The notes under the pieces are model-generated. The model saw only the letters and a program-made list of their open reading frames with translations. It had not been told where the DNA came from and did no database searches. Shown in pieces: positions 24,601 through 36,716 of a stretch of DNA of 64,000 nucleotides; within the stretch, counting starts at the first letter, position 1, and every line of letters starts with the position of its first letter. A program made the position numbers and the translations under genes. This stretch comes from Cannabis sativa. Lineage: Eukaryota > Streptophyta > Magnoliopsida > Rosales > Cannabaceae. The DNA is taken from contig NC_083605.1 of the NCBI RefSeq assembly GCF_029168945.1, positions 24,813,280-24,877,279 on the forward strand, in the 5' to 3' direction.

Positions 24601-26009
24601 GGTAACTGTGAGTACATCAATCATCAATTGTTGTCCATTTTTAAAAAATAATTATTTTAAAATAAAATACCAACCTATTACCATTTTTTCTACCCTAACT
24701 ACCCCTACTTTAACCCGAGCCCTTAGATCTAATTTAACCCAACAGCTACAATACAATCAGGAATTGTATTCCTTCATTTGACATAACGGGACAAAATTAC
24801 CTCCCTAAATTTATAATGGTAAAAGAGTCTACAAATATCATCTTAACAAAAAAAAAAAAAAATCTCCAAATATCACCGCATTAAACAGATATATAAATTT
24901 GATCTATATTTCACAATAAATATTACGATTTTTTTTGGTATATATTTTTAAGGGTTAGCTGGCTTTGGCCAAAATCAAGGTGCTGTGATTGACGCCATGC
25001 TTGAAAACCACTTCCCGGCTTTACAAAATACCATTTAATTTTCTCTTTTTAACCTCTAATTTTTCATATTGTTACTCTTCAATCTTTAACTAGTTTTATA
25101 TCCAAATACAGTTCACCACTAGGGTTTCTTATTCCATTGGATTGGAACCTACCAACTTTGTCCCTCGCCCTTATTTTATATTTTGCTTCTGAATCACGGA
25201 ATTGGAGGCTTTTCTTGAGCTGGTAAGTTTCATTGTATGATCAATTGGGAATTAGGCTCGATGATGAATTTGACTTTGTTTGTTTTCTGGACAATTTTAT
25301 ATTTTTTTACTATGAATAACTTTGACTCATGCATTATTCTTACTTTTGTAGTATTCTAGGGTTTAATTGAACTGATCAATTGCTGCATTTCAGTCGTATC
25401 CAATTTTGATTAATTATGTTGATTTTCGGCGTTAATTGTATGGTCAACGGTTCAATTTCGACATGTGTAATTGAATTTTTATCCGATCAGGACATGGAAT
25501 GAAGGGCTGATTGTTGTTGTTTTAAATTCCTCACTAACATTGTTTAATTTTTTTTATGGGAAATTTTTATTTGAGTTCGACATTAGGATTTGTTTTTAAA
25601 AAATAGTTTTTTTTTTCTTGAACTTTTTATTGCATAACATACATATTTATGTGGTGACATTTTTGTCCTTTTCTTTTCTTTGCTACGATGCTGTTAGAGT
25701 TTAGTATTTTTCTGCTGGAAGGAAAGAATAATCAAGCAAATTCTGGGTATTTTTCTTTCGTGACCATGTCTGAAAGTGTTTGTATGTGGAAATCTGTTAT
25801 TAACAGTTGCTTTTGACGTTCAGACAGGTCTTCAACAGCCTCGGCTCATTATTTACTAGTATCAACTGTGGCTGGAGTAGCATATCCCTATTAATAGTCG
25901 TTGACAAGTGTCTTTAGAGATTAATATCTGATTATTGTGAGATCAGAATATAGTGAGCAGCTTCTCAATTTTCTGAAGCTGCTAAATTTCTGGTTGGTGT
26001 TGGTGTTAT
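24601..26009 (+). promoter_or_regulatory. Probable promoter and spliced 5' leader of the ZIP gene
   Basis: AT-rich sequence upstream of the ZIP start. A strong donor CTGGTAAGTTTC at 25223 and an acceptor TTCAGACAG at about 25826 suggest a leader intron of about 600 bp, common in plant genes. Transcription start is not defined by sequence. Confidence 0.45.
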
Positions 26010-26099
26010 ATGAGTGAAAATGCACTTGAAGCGAAAGCAAGCCTTGCTGTTTTCATTGTTCGTCGTTGTTTTTCTTGGTTTTGCGAAAGCAGAGTCTGA
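26010..26099 (+). promoter_or_regulatory. Upstream ORF overlapping the ZIP start codon
   Basis: An ATG at 26010, ten bases before the ZIP start, opens a 29-codon frame in a different register that ends with TGA at 26097-26099, inside the ZIP coding region. Scanning ribosomes would meet it first. Its context is weak (TATATGA), so leaky scanning is likely. Confidence 0.5.
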
Positions 26100-29000
26100 A
26101 CATGAAATTGCACAGAAGTTGATATCAGCTCCTCACAAGAATGTACGAAGTAACGTTATTGATGGTGTGGGAACTGAGAGTTCTTTCAGATTGGACGAAA
26201 CAAGTAGTGGTGGAGTGGGTGAGAGGATTAGTGGAAGTAGCAAAGTTTCGATCTCAACTGTTGCTTTGTTCACATTGGCTATGGCAGCTGCCACTGGTTT
26301 AGGTGCAGTACCTTTTTTCTTTGTAGAGCTTGATCCACAATGGGCCGGATTATGCAATGGAATGGCTGCTGGTGTGATGTTGGCAGCAAGCTTTGATCTC
26401 ATTCAAGAAGGACAAGAACACGGTGCTGGGAATTGGGTTGTGATTGGGATTTTAGCCGGGGGAATTTTCATTTGGCTTTGTAAGCAGGTGATTACTTTTG
26501 TTCTTTATGGAGTTCACCCTTCCTTGCATTATTATTTTTGTTGTTAAAATACAGTGTCGAGATTATATTATTCTAGTGTCGTGTTAAGAAACTTGAATTG
26601 ATATGTATACACACACATATTGTATTTACCTTTAATCTTTATCTCTATTTCAGTTTCTTGAGCAATACGGTGAAGTAAGCATGTTAGATATAAAAGGCGC
26701 AGATGCAACAAAGGTTGTTCTTGTCATTGGGATAATGACTCTTCATTCATTTGGTGAGGGCTCTGGTGTTGGAGTTTCATTTGCTGGCAACAAGGGTTTC
26801 TCTCAAGGCCTTCTGGTAACTCTGGCTATTGCAGTGCACAACATACCAGAAGGATTAGCTGTTAGTATGGTGCTTGCAGCAAGGGGAGTGTCTCCGCAGA
26901 ATGCCATGTTATGGAGTGTAATCACATCACTGCCTCAGGTATTGTCTTGTAAATTGATCACAATTCTCAGCTTTGTGAAGGGAAATCCCATATTAGTACA
27001 TTGGTCTTTTTTCTTCAAATTATTGATGCCTTCAATTATTTAGTTATTATTTTGAAGAAAACTTCAAGTACTTCGTAGAATACAATAAATACATAAAACA
27101 GAGTGGCTCTTAGGAAGATGTTAAACGGATGAATTGTTGTAGGAATGAACAAGAATTGATTGAAGAACCACATGTTCTTTTATTGGGATTTTGGTCTAGT
27201 CTATATGATGGCCTTGTTAATTGTTATTTGTTTGAAAATTACTAGAATGGACCTCTGTTGTCTTCTGGTATGCTTAAGGTCTATTTGTGTAGCACAACCC
27301 TATGATTAACAGAACAGGCAGACACACACACACACACACACTGACACACACATATTTGTGTAGCTCAGTCCTATGATTAACGGAACAGGCAGACATGACA
27401 CAGACACAAACACATCCTCTTTCATCATAATCAAGACACAAACTAAATGATTTACAAAGCAAGTTTCTCGTCAAAACACATCTGGAGACTGCCTTTATTT
27501 TACACATTTAGTTATCTTACATAGGAGGAAAATCTTCATGAAATAATTAATGATCATGTTTTGATAATTACTTTTCTGGTCTCTTCATAATATTATCCCT
27601 TGTAATACTTTTTCCTTGCAGCCACTTGTAGCAGTTCCTGCATTCATGTGTGCAGATGCATTCAACAAGTTTCTGCCTTTCTGTACAGGCTTTGCTGCCG
27701 GATGTATGATCTGGATGGTTGTTGCTGAGGTACTTCCTGATGCATTCAAGGTAATAAACCTCACATAGTTGTGTTGATTTCCTGTTACTAGAATAATTGA
27801 TGATGACCAAGTCAAGTGCTAGAAGGATTTATAGAACATGAAAAAAGAGTGAAATTGAGAATGTTTCGAAAACTCTATGTTTGATGTTTGTGGTAATTTG
27901 TGTCAGTTTTTATTTGAGTCCTTTTCTCTTGTAGCTTTTAATTTCTAGGCATGTAATGTCAATTTCTTCTCACATTTGGCTTGTAGGCTGCCTCTCCATC
28001 GCAGGTTGCCTCAGCAGCTACTCTCTCTGTTGCATTTATGGAAGCTCTTAGCACTATGTTTCAAAGTTTTACCCATGACTACAAGTGAGTGTCTTGGATG
28101 TTTATGTTGTCTCAGATGTAGCAACTCTGTTATATTATTTGGATAATGTGGTTTATTGCCTGTTGTGAGAGAGAGTTATCATTTACCATGTGCTACAGCT
28201 GAGTATCAAGCTGTGTTTCATAAAAAGATTATTTGTTGAGATATCTGATGTGTGTTCCATATCCATTATTCTTCATTAGCTGAAATGAAACTTGAACTTT
28301 TTGCATTTTAACAATATAAAATTAGTATCTTCCAACCAGATCAATGACAAGTTTTCTATGTCTTATTAATGCAACCTGTATTTCCTATTAATTTGGATGA
28401 TACCTTATAATCTCTTTTTTTAAGGATGGCTTGTTTTTCTTTTTACTGAAACTTGAATTTTCTACAAAATGCAGCTCAGAGGATGCTTCTGGTTTCTTTG
28501 TTTCACTACTTTTTGGTCTTGGGCCATTGCTTGGTGGAATTGTTCTGGTTTCTTTTTCTTTGGCTTTTCGCTTGCAGCATGCTCTTCTCATGGGTGCAGC
28601 ATCTGGCATTGCCTTCGTCCTTGGTGCTTGGCGACCACTGCAGCTACTTTTTTCTGCAAAGATGGGAGCTATACCTCTTGTGTTTTTGCTTGCAGCAGGT
28701 GCTATTTTCGTTCATGGTGTAAGCTCTAATATTCTTGGGCTTGCTAGTCGGAAAAAATCATCAGTGAATGACTTGCCAACAGCAAATGGTTTCCAAGTGA
28801 GCATTCACACTCTTCAATCGTTCTTATCATGTGGTGCAGTTGCCCTTCATGCTTTAGCTGAAGGGCTTGCACTTGGTGTAGCTGCACCAAAAGCTTATGG
28901 GCTTGGTCGGCATATGGTCCTTCCAGTCTCTTTACACGGTCTTCCTCGAGGAGCAGCTGTTGCAAGTTGCATTTTTGGTGCTACTGACAGCTGGCAAGCA

Positions 29001-29288
29001 TCCCTTGCAGCTGCTGCCCTAATTGGTTTCATGGGTCCAGTGTCTGCAATTGGAGCAATACTTGCAGGAATCGACTATAGTGGTTTAGACCATGTGATGG
29101 TGTTTGCTTGTGGAGGGCTACTACCATGTTTCGGAAATATAATCAAGAGAGCTGCAAGATTGGACTCGAGGAAATCTGTCTGTGGCCTCATTATAGGACT
29201 GGGGTTTGCCACCTTGTGTTTGACGTGCACCAAATTAGTTTGCTTGCATACACCTTACTGCAATTCTGCACCAGAGGCTGTTAGATGA
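26020..29288 (+). CDS. ZIP-family metal (zinc) transporter, At3g08650-like
   Basis: Five coding exons: 26020-26487, 26654-26938, 27622-27750, 27987-28084 and 28475-29288, all with GT-AG introns and matching phases, giving 597 residues, close to my memory of the Arabidopsis homologue At3g08650. Residues 1-24 look like a signal peptide. Residues 75-156 hold two or three membrane helices. The metal-site module is HSFGEG (187-192) and HNIPEG (218-223), the ZIP signature; VVAEVLPDAFK follows in exon 3. The C-terminal half repeats the pattern as HALAEG (452-457) and HGLPRG (481-486). ZIP proteins move Zn2+ or similar divalent metals into the cytosol across plasma or organelle membranes; the exact membrane and metal cannot be read from sequence. 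I chose ATG 26020 because it opens the hydrophobic leader. The gene appears intact. Confidence 0.93.
27282..27411. repeat. 71-bp tandem duplication with CA microsatellite in ZIP intron 2
   Basis: TATTTGTGTAGC ... CCTATGATTAAC ... GAACAGGCAGACA appears at 27282 and again at 27353. The first copy carries a run of about ten CA units. A likely polymorphic site. Confidence 0.85.
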
Positions 29289-30169
29289 GATTGATTGTGT
29301 GAGGGTTGTGTAAACTAATAGTTGGTTGTGACTGAAGCTGTTGTTGGGGGTACAAGTTTGGGACACCTGTTGAAGCCTTTTTTCAAAGAGAATTAGTAAA
29401 CAGAAGTGAACGGAGAAGATTTTCTTTAAAGCAGTATGTCATCCTATACTTTGAGAGACAAGCCAAGCTTTTCTACACCCACAAAAGGCTTCAGCATTTC
29501 ATATATTGATTATTGTATTAATATTATTATTATTGATTTTTGAACAATAGAGGTGATACAAATCTCCTTGTAGGCAACCATTCTTTCCGTGAGTCATGTA
29601 CTTAAATTTATCACTAGAAAGCAAGGTGGTTGTGATTATACCTCTAAATAATTGACCGTAGTTGACACTGACTTTTTTCTTTTGTGTATCTGTTCATAAC
29701 TGCCTATATAATCTGGGCCATGTATCACTCAAGTTTTATGTCAAATCATAGTTATAAATAAGACGCCTTTAGACCAGCGAGTGTTGGACAAAATATACTC
29801 AAAATAATAAATGTAGGCTAGGTGTCACAACGTACATGCATGTGTTAGGTCAGCATACCTACCCCCTGTTTTTTTTTTTGAAAAAGATACCTACTCCCTG
29901 TTTGGAGATGGAAATTTCATAAAAGCATATTTAGAAAGGGGACTTATAAAGAAGTCCCTCACAATAATTTGAGGTGTTGGATCCCTTAAATCAGAAGAAA
30001 ATTTAAAATCTTTGTCACGTGGCCATGAATTCATGACCTTCTACTACAAGTTTTTCAACTGGATAGTACAATACTTTATGAAAGAAAAATTATTTTTAAA
30101 TTGATTTTTTTTTCTATTTGTATTACACTAAAGTTTCAAGGGGTAAAAGTGTAACTTCAGTTTTTTTAC
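29289..30169. other. 3' UTR of the ZIP gene and intergenic sequence
   Basis: The first 200-250 bases are probably 3' UTR; an AATATTATTATTATT tract near 29520 could act in polyadenylation. Nothing else recognised up to the MITE. Confidence 0.4.
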
Positions 30170-30172
30170 TAA

Positions 30173-30552
30173 GGGCATCTCCAACCGAACTTTACAACAC
30201 TAAATATAGTATAGCTTCATACTATTTTTTACTCCAATGAGACACTAAAATTGTACTTATAAATAGGTTTATCTACAGTTTCCCACCAAATTTAATGGGG
30301 CAACCACACTATTTTTTTCTTTTAAGTTTTTAATAATTAAGGATTATTTTTTAAGATAAAAAACTAAATAATTATATATATTTAGTATTAAAATATTCTT
30401 ATTGTATTAATAAAATAATAGAATAATAAATAATATAATATTTGGTGTAATTTTTACAGTTGTGATTGAAATTGAAAAAAAAAATAGTGTTGAAATAGTA
30501 ATTTTTAGTGTTGATTTAACACTAAATTTAGATTTTACCATTAGAGATGACC
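30173..30552. mobile_element. Tourist/Harbinger-like MITE 1 (380 bp, TSD TAA)
   Basis: Left end GGGCATCTCCAACCG and right end, reverse-complemented, GGTCATCTCTAATGG form imperfect terminal inverted repeats. TAA flanks both sides (30170-30172 and 30553-30555). The interior is AT-rich and non-coding. A 3-bp TWA target duplication with GG-starting TIRs is the PIF/Harbinger pattern. Confidence 0.8.
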
Positions 30553-30555
30553 TAA

Positions 30556-31568
30556 GATGTATTTGTAAGGAATAGATAGGTAGTGATATTGAGAGAGATC
30601 ATGTATTCTTGTATTTCCTTTCTCTTTATTTTTTTTAGAAAGAGTAAACAGTCGTTTCAGCAAAAAAAAAAAAAAAGTATATTCTCGTAAAGATTATATT
30701 ATTGGCAATAGCATTAATTTTTGCAAATTTTGTCCATTCAAAATTTGCTTGATATATTTACTATAAAGATGATAATACACACAAATAAAACAATACAAAA
30801 TCTAACATTTCATTAATAATTTTTTTTTTAAAAAAAATATTTATCATTAATTTTAATTATTATCTTATTATGTAAGACAATACAAAGTCTATAACTTAAT
30901 GCTATATCTAAATTAGTAATAAAATAAGAGTTAATTTTAGCAAAATTTTAAAAAATTTATCTCACTAGCAATTAATTGCTTAAGCCAATTTTTTAGCAGT
31001 AAAACCCTTTAAACTCGTGTTCTGTTAGCAGTTAGTTATTTCCATTCAAATTTCTTTGTTAAAAGTCATGTTGGACTATTCACGCGTCAAATTTTCATTA
31101 GCCCATGTAATATACTTATTTAAAAAAATCATTAAAAAATTTTAAATTAATTTAACTAAAATAAAAAATCATTTCAAATTAACGAAATAGTTTTTTTTTA
31201 AAAAAAAATTAATAAAATAGTTTTTTAAAAACTATCGCGAAGAATCGAATTTAAAATATTTTTTTTAAAAAAAAAAACGAATATCATGAAGGAAACATGA
31301 TAGGAAAATTTTGAAAGTAATAACCTCTTGTTTTTAGGAAGAATCAGATTAGTAATTAGAGACTGAATAGAATTTTTAGTGTTATAGAATCCCTGGAAAT
31401 AATTTGGTGACTAGTATTATCTTCCAACAGTAGGAATACATGTTGCATGGGTGGGAGAGGGTATCCCAATCAAAGATTTAGTGGTAACGACCTGGAAAGT
31501 TTTTACTCAGTTAGTTCAAGAAAAACCTATGTCAATAATTGAGTATACGATGAAGTGGGTAGAGCTCT
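30556..31568. other. AT-rich intergenic sequence
   Basis: Long A and T runs, no coding sequence or clear repeat boundary recognised. Confidence 0.4.
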
Positions 31569-31690
31569 GTTGAACTCGCTTTAGCCAACGACGCTTAGTC
31601 TTTAAAGCGGTGAGATTATGAATAATAATAATAATCATAATCATAATAATAATAAAATAGCAATAAGAACACAAGAATTTTATAGAAGTT
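31569..31690 (-). repeat. Fragment of an LTR related to that of Tat element 2
   Basis: TGTTGAACTC ... TTTAGCCAACGAC, an AATAATAAT-rich stretch and AGAATTTTATAGA parallel the start of the LTR at 58062 (TGTTGACTTC ... TTTAGCCAACGAC ... AGAAATTTTATAGA). The match ends where another LTR begins, so only about 120 bp remain. Confidence 0.65.
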
Positions 31691-31700
31691 CATGTTTAAA

Positions 31701-31948
31701 TATGTTTTACCATGATCTAGATTTACTACCATGTATGTTATTTAACATCCTAAATATGAATATCCAAAACAATGTAAATAAACACATATGAAGTTTAGAA
31801 AACCTTACATTGCGTGCAACGGAATATTAATGGCTCATTCCGCTCATATCTCTAACACTTGTATCCTGTCTGTAGCAGAGTATTTGATTATGGATTCTTC
31901 ACAGCCTTACACACTATGATTGAGATACCATTTGATGTGTGTGGGAAC
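31701..31948 (-). repeat. Older LTR of the gene-poor copia superfamily, left piece
   Basis: ATGTTTTACCATGATCTAG onward aligns with the ends of the LTRs at 31949, 39842 and 12940 but is clearly diverged. It is cut after GGAAC (31944-31948) by element B and resumes at 41758. Confidence 0.85.
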
Positions 31949-33863
31949 TGTTGGAAATTATTTTACCAGGATCTAGATTTACTAACAAGTATGTTGGATT
32001 AACAACCTAATATGAATTCTAAAACAATGAAAATAAAACACATATAAAGTTAGAAAACCTTACAGTGGGTGCAGCGGAATAATATGACTCCTTCCGTTCA
32101 GATCTCTAGCCCTTGATTCCTTTCTGTAGCAGAGCATCACCAAGATCTGAACCTGGATCTTCTTTTCTCCTTCTTTGATGCAGAAATTCCATAGTCTTCC
32201 ATACTATGATTGAGATACCACTTGATGTGTGTGGGCACTACTCATCTCACAAGGATTTCGAAATTTTTCTCTCTTTTTCTCTCTTAATTTCGTGGCTTAT
32301 CATGCATACAAGAGAAGAGAGCAAGGTTCCTTTATATAGGGAAAAGGGAGAGCACAACTTTCCAAATAAAACAGTTTCCTTAATTACTGTGTAATCAATT
32401 AACTGCCTTATTTAGTGTGATCCACCACTTTCCTATTATAGCTAGGCTTTGATTAGCAATTACATGGCAATTAAAAAATAAAAATAATAATTGGGAAACA
32501 CAAAGGAGTGCTCGGCCATAGAGGGAATATGGGCCTCACTTGGATTTTGCAGTTTCCTCAATTTTATTTCTATTTCTCCAAAAATGCCATTTTTCAATTC
32601 TAATCATTTAAATGCCAAAACTAATTATTTAATAACTAAAATAGATTATTAAATAATATTGTCATTTAAAATAATTATTAATTAGACATACAAAGTCTCT
32701 TAATTAATAATTAAACCTAGAAACCCTTTTCTTTACGATTTCATCCTTAAACTGTGAGAATTCATAAAGTAGACATAGTCTAACTTTTAGAATTATAATT
32801 GATTAATTAAAATCAATTAACTGAGTCTTACAAGCAGTATGACCTCAACTAGTATGGGGACCATGGGTCTATATAACCGAGCTTCCAATAAGTCGAACCG
32901 AATTTACCAAGTAAATTCCCTAACTTATTAATTCCTCATTGAATCCACACTTAGAACTTGGAATTGCACTCTCAGTCATATAGAAACGCTCTATATGTTC
33001 CACGATATAGACACGTCATTAGTTATCCATTGTTATAACCCTAATGTGATCAATGATCCTCTATATAGATGATTTACACTGTACAGGGATTAAATTACCG
33101 TAACACCCTACAATGTATTTTATCCTTAAAACACTTAACCCTGTATAAATGATATTTCACCTAAGTGAAATGAGATCTCCACCATTTATCTTCGTTTGGT
33201 TAAGCTCGAAGGAAATCATCCTTTACTTCTATTTGCCAAATAGAAGCTATAGATTCCATATTTATGTTAGCGCTCCCCCACTCAATTGCATTACCGTGTT
33301 CCCAAAATGTACGTATCACCCTGATACAAAACTGGGCTTAACTAACAAATCAAAGAACACGATTAACACTCTTGAAATTGAGCCTAACCATATCAGGATT
33401 TCGATCATGTGATCTAGGATCAACAGTTGATATTGATTTGAATAGATATTTACGGTAAGTTTCAAAATCTAATTCAAAGTTCAATATCGGTCCATTCCAT
33501 GCATACTCCATGCATCCGATACTAGTAAACTTTGCCAATGTCCTGGAAATGACATAACACTTTTCCAAGGTGTAAGAATACCTATCGCTGATTATACCAT
33601 GTCAGTCTAAATCCAGTGTTCTGACAAATCAGGGAATCAACTTTTGAACATATAATAAAGATTATATTCCACTGTGCTGACAACACTATAATCTTTAACC
33701 AACTCATATGTTCTGGACTTAAAAAGAATTCATACATTATATACACATATAATCATGAAATAAATCATGTGAACCATGCAACATAAAATGTTATTTCTGA
33801 TCTTTATTAATAAGTAAATCTGATTATATGAAATGAGTTTTATTTAGGGCATAAAACCCAACA
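31949..33863 (-). repeat. 3' LTR of element B (1915 bp)
   Basis: On the - strand starts TGTTGGGTTTTATGCCC at 33863 and ends CA at 31949. The PPT abuts its 33863 end. Confidence 0.95.
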
Positions 33864-33880
33864 AACTCCCACTTGCACTA
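33864..33880 (-). other. Polypurine tract of element B
   Basis: On the - strand GTGCAAGTGGGAGTT directly precedes the LTR, the classic copia-type PPT. Confidence 0.88.
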
Positions 33881-36196
33881 ATATAAAACAAAAAGTGCAT
33901 TTCAAATAATCATTAACACCTTGATATACCAATCAAGTGTAATAGTAGTATACTCCTCGTAATGGGATCTGACAGGTTGAATTAAACACAACCTCTTCTC
34001 CACCATTACTCTTCCTTAATCACAAAATCCTTGATAATGTGAAATTCCTCTCTATATGTCTACTCTTTTGGGATACTGGATTCTATACTTTTGGGCAACT
34101 ACTCTTTTGTTATACAGGAAGTAACCCTAGTAGTTAAGGCAAGTTGGAACACTGCCACAAATGTATAGAACTTTCCTTAGACTGAAAAAGTATCTTTCCT
34201 GCAACTTTTAACATTCAGTCTCTTTCTGGTAGACCATTAGATTTCAGATAGGTTTTTACACTTTTCCAAAATCGCTACTCCACCCCCAAAGTAATCACCA
34301 TCTCATCAGCAGACTTTCTAGCACAAAGGCAAGTCTTGAAATCTGATGTGGTGTAGTCTAAGAGTTTTAAACAAACACCCTTATTGACTAACATATAGTT
34401 CCTCTTCTTAATCTTAAGATTTACTTGATTGTCTTCCAATGTTCCTCTCCTGGATTAATCTGATACCTACTCATTACTCCCACTCAACAGCAGGTGTCTG
34501 GTCTAAGGCATACTAAAGCATATCTGAGACCTCTCACTGTTGACTTAAGAAATTCTTTCACGGCTTTACCTTTTCTGGAAAAGTTGTAACTTTTCCTTAG
34601 ATAAATAAAATCTATATCTAAGAAGTTGTGAAGCTTCTAGAGATTTCCATTGGAAAGAAAATGCATCAGCATCTCATGCTTGCATTAGAGTAAGTAATTA
34701 CCAGGTATACCACAAGCCATAGGTTTAGATAAACTCATACCTATAATACTAGGAACAGGAAGTTTTGTTAAGTCCATTGAATAGACTCATTAACGGAAAT
34801 TTCCTTTCATGTCCTTGTAATAGAAAACTTAAGGTTACTCCATGTGAATGGATCAAACCATAGTTCTCTTGGCTTTCTTCTTAGTTTCTTATCTTGACAA
34901 TCCATTACTTGTTTAAACTCACAATGGATTTTAATCACTAGTGTCTTCCAAGTTATAACAAGGTGAGTTCCTAGAAACTCTCCCACTACAACAAGGTACC
35001 GTGAACTATGTCAAAGAAAACTAAATGGTATAGACCTCTTCAGTTGTGTTAAGACAACAGAGGCAGTGGGATCATCTTGTAAAATAAGATGATAGAACAC
35101 TTTTGGAATCAAGAAAAAAATATCTCCTTTATTTGCTACTTTATTTTCAGACTTAGTCATTTTCTTAGAAAAGTAATATTTGTTTAAACAAACACTTTCT
35201 TATCTAATGACTATGGGATGCTCCACCCCTAATCACTTAGAATAGCTAACAAACATGCAAACCAGGGTTAGCAGTTCTAGCTTTTCTTAAGATTTCGATT
35301 AGGTCATCCATGAATCTAGTAATGATTTACATTAAGTATACAACCATTGCATCATTCTGAAATTTTATTTCCATAGAAGGATTTAGGCAACGACTAGTAA
35401 CTAATCATCAATATGCAACTCGAATTTCTGGGGAGGTAAGTTTGGATATAATTCAAAAATCAAATTAATGATCTTTGAACTGCATATCTACTAACTTTTT
35501 CTCCACCCCTATCAGTTCGCAAGATCTTTAGCCACTTACCTTCACCATTGCTAGAAATCCATGAAATTTTTCAAACATTTCAAATTTCTTTTGCATAAGG
35601 TAAAATCTAGAGTGATCGTTTTAAGAACACAACGAAAAACCATATCCACCCTTGAATGTACATCCATCTGCGAATGAGATGAAATTACTTTCAGTGGATA
35701 TAGGCATATTAACTCTTTGCAGAGAATGATCTTGTCAAAACCACTATGAACAAGATACAAATGCCTTAGATTTATAAAATATGTGGTTGTATCTTCTGAT
35801 GACTTAAGTTACATCAAAGAGTTCATAGAATAGTTCAAGTGGATTCTGGTCACAGAATACTAAACTCATGCAGTTTTAATCCATTGAAAGAAAATGGTTA
35901 TTAAACACTTGTGAAAGTGTAACTGTATAATTAGTAATTCTCTCTTGGACCACCACTACTAATCTAACTCTATGATTTGCCTATACAAGTAGGAGATATC
36001 TAAGATTGAGGATTTATATCATTTTGGGATAGAATTCCGGGAATATAATCATATGCGTCATCTAATTTCTTAAGAGAAACTAAGACTTTATATGATTTAT
36101 AGACCATTCATCCAATGATATGTCATTAAGCTGATTCGAAATGAATAAGCTAAGAGGAATTAGGATAATTTCGTTTTAAATAAGAATCCAACGATG

Positions 36197-36716
36197 CTCC
36201 GATTAGCGAGAGTCAAAGTAATCTTATTTATACAATCTTCTTGTTTCATATTGTAAAACTCTAGTTTAAGGTGTCATCAATAGATGAACAGCTAGACCTT
36301 GCGTATACAATATTTATCTTTCGAGATCTAACACTATTATGTTAGTCTAATGGTGAAAATCCATTAGGGATTTATCTCATTAGAAAAACAAATCAAGTTA
36401 GACCAACAATGAAGATTCGAAATTAAACTACAATTTAATAACAGAAAATAACATGGTTCAATACAAATTCATACACAATTCAGAAATTATCAAGCACATA
36501 GCAAGTAGGAATGACAAGTGAAAATACTAAAACATACAATCCTAAATAATTTCCAAGGTTTTCAACAAACTGATATCAGTGTCCCGTTTAGGCGAGAGTC
36601 AAAGCTACCATTCATTGAATAGAGTTGTCAGCTCATCTAAAATGATCAACATTCTGGCAACCTTTTATTCGATCAAGATGTGAATCCGCGTTGTCCCGTT
36701 TAGGCGAGAGTCAAGG
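36197..36716. repeat. Interspersed GTCCCGTTTAGGCGAGAGTC motif, three copies
   Basis: Exact copies at 36581-36600 and 36693-36712 and a diverged one (CTCCGATTAGCGAGAGTCAA) near 36198. Each is followed by AA and AAG/AGG-CTA-like sequence. Nearby phrases CTTTCGAGAT also recur (about 36318 and 36828). Confidence 0.75.

Noticed and set aside
32206..32394. Identical 62-codon frames at 32206 and 40099
   Set aside because: Same position in the two nearly identical LTRs of element B; no sign of coding.
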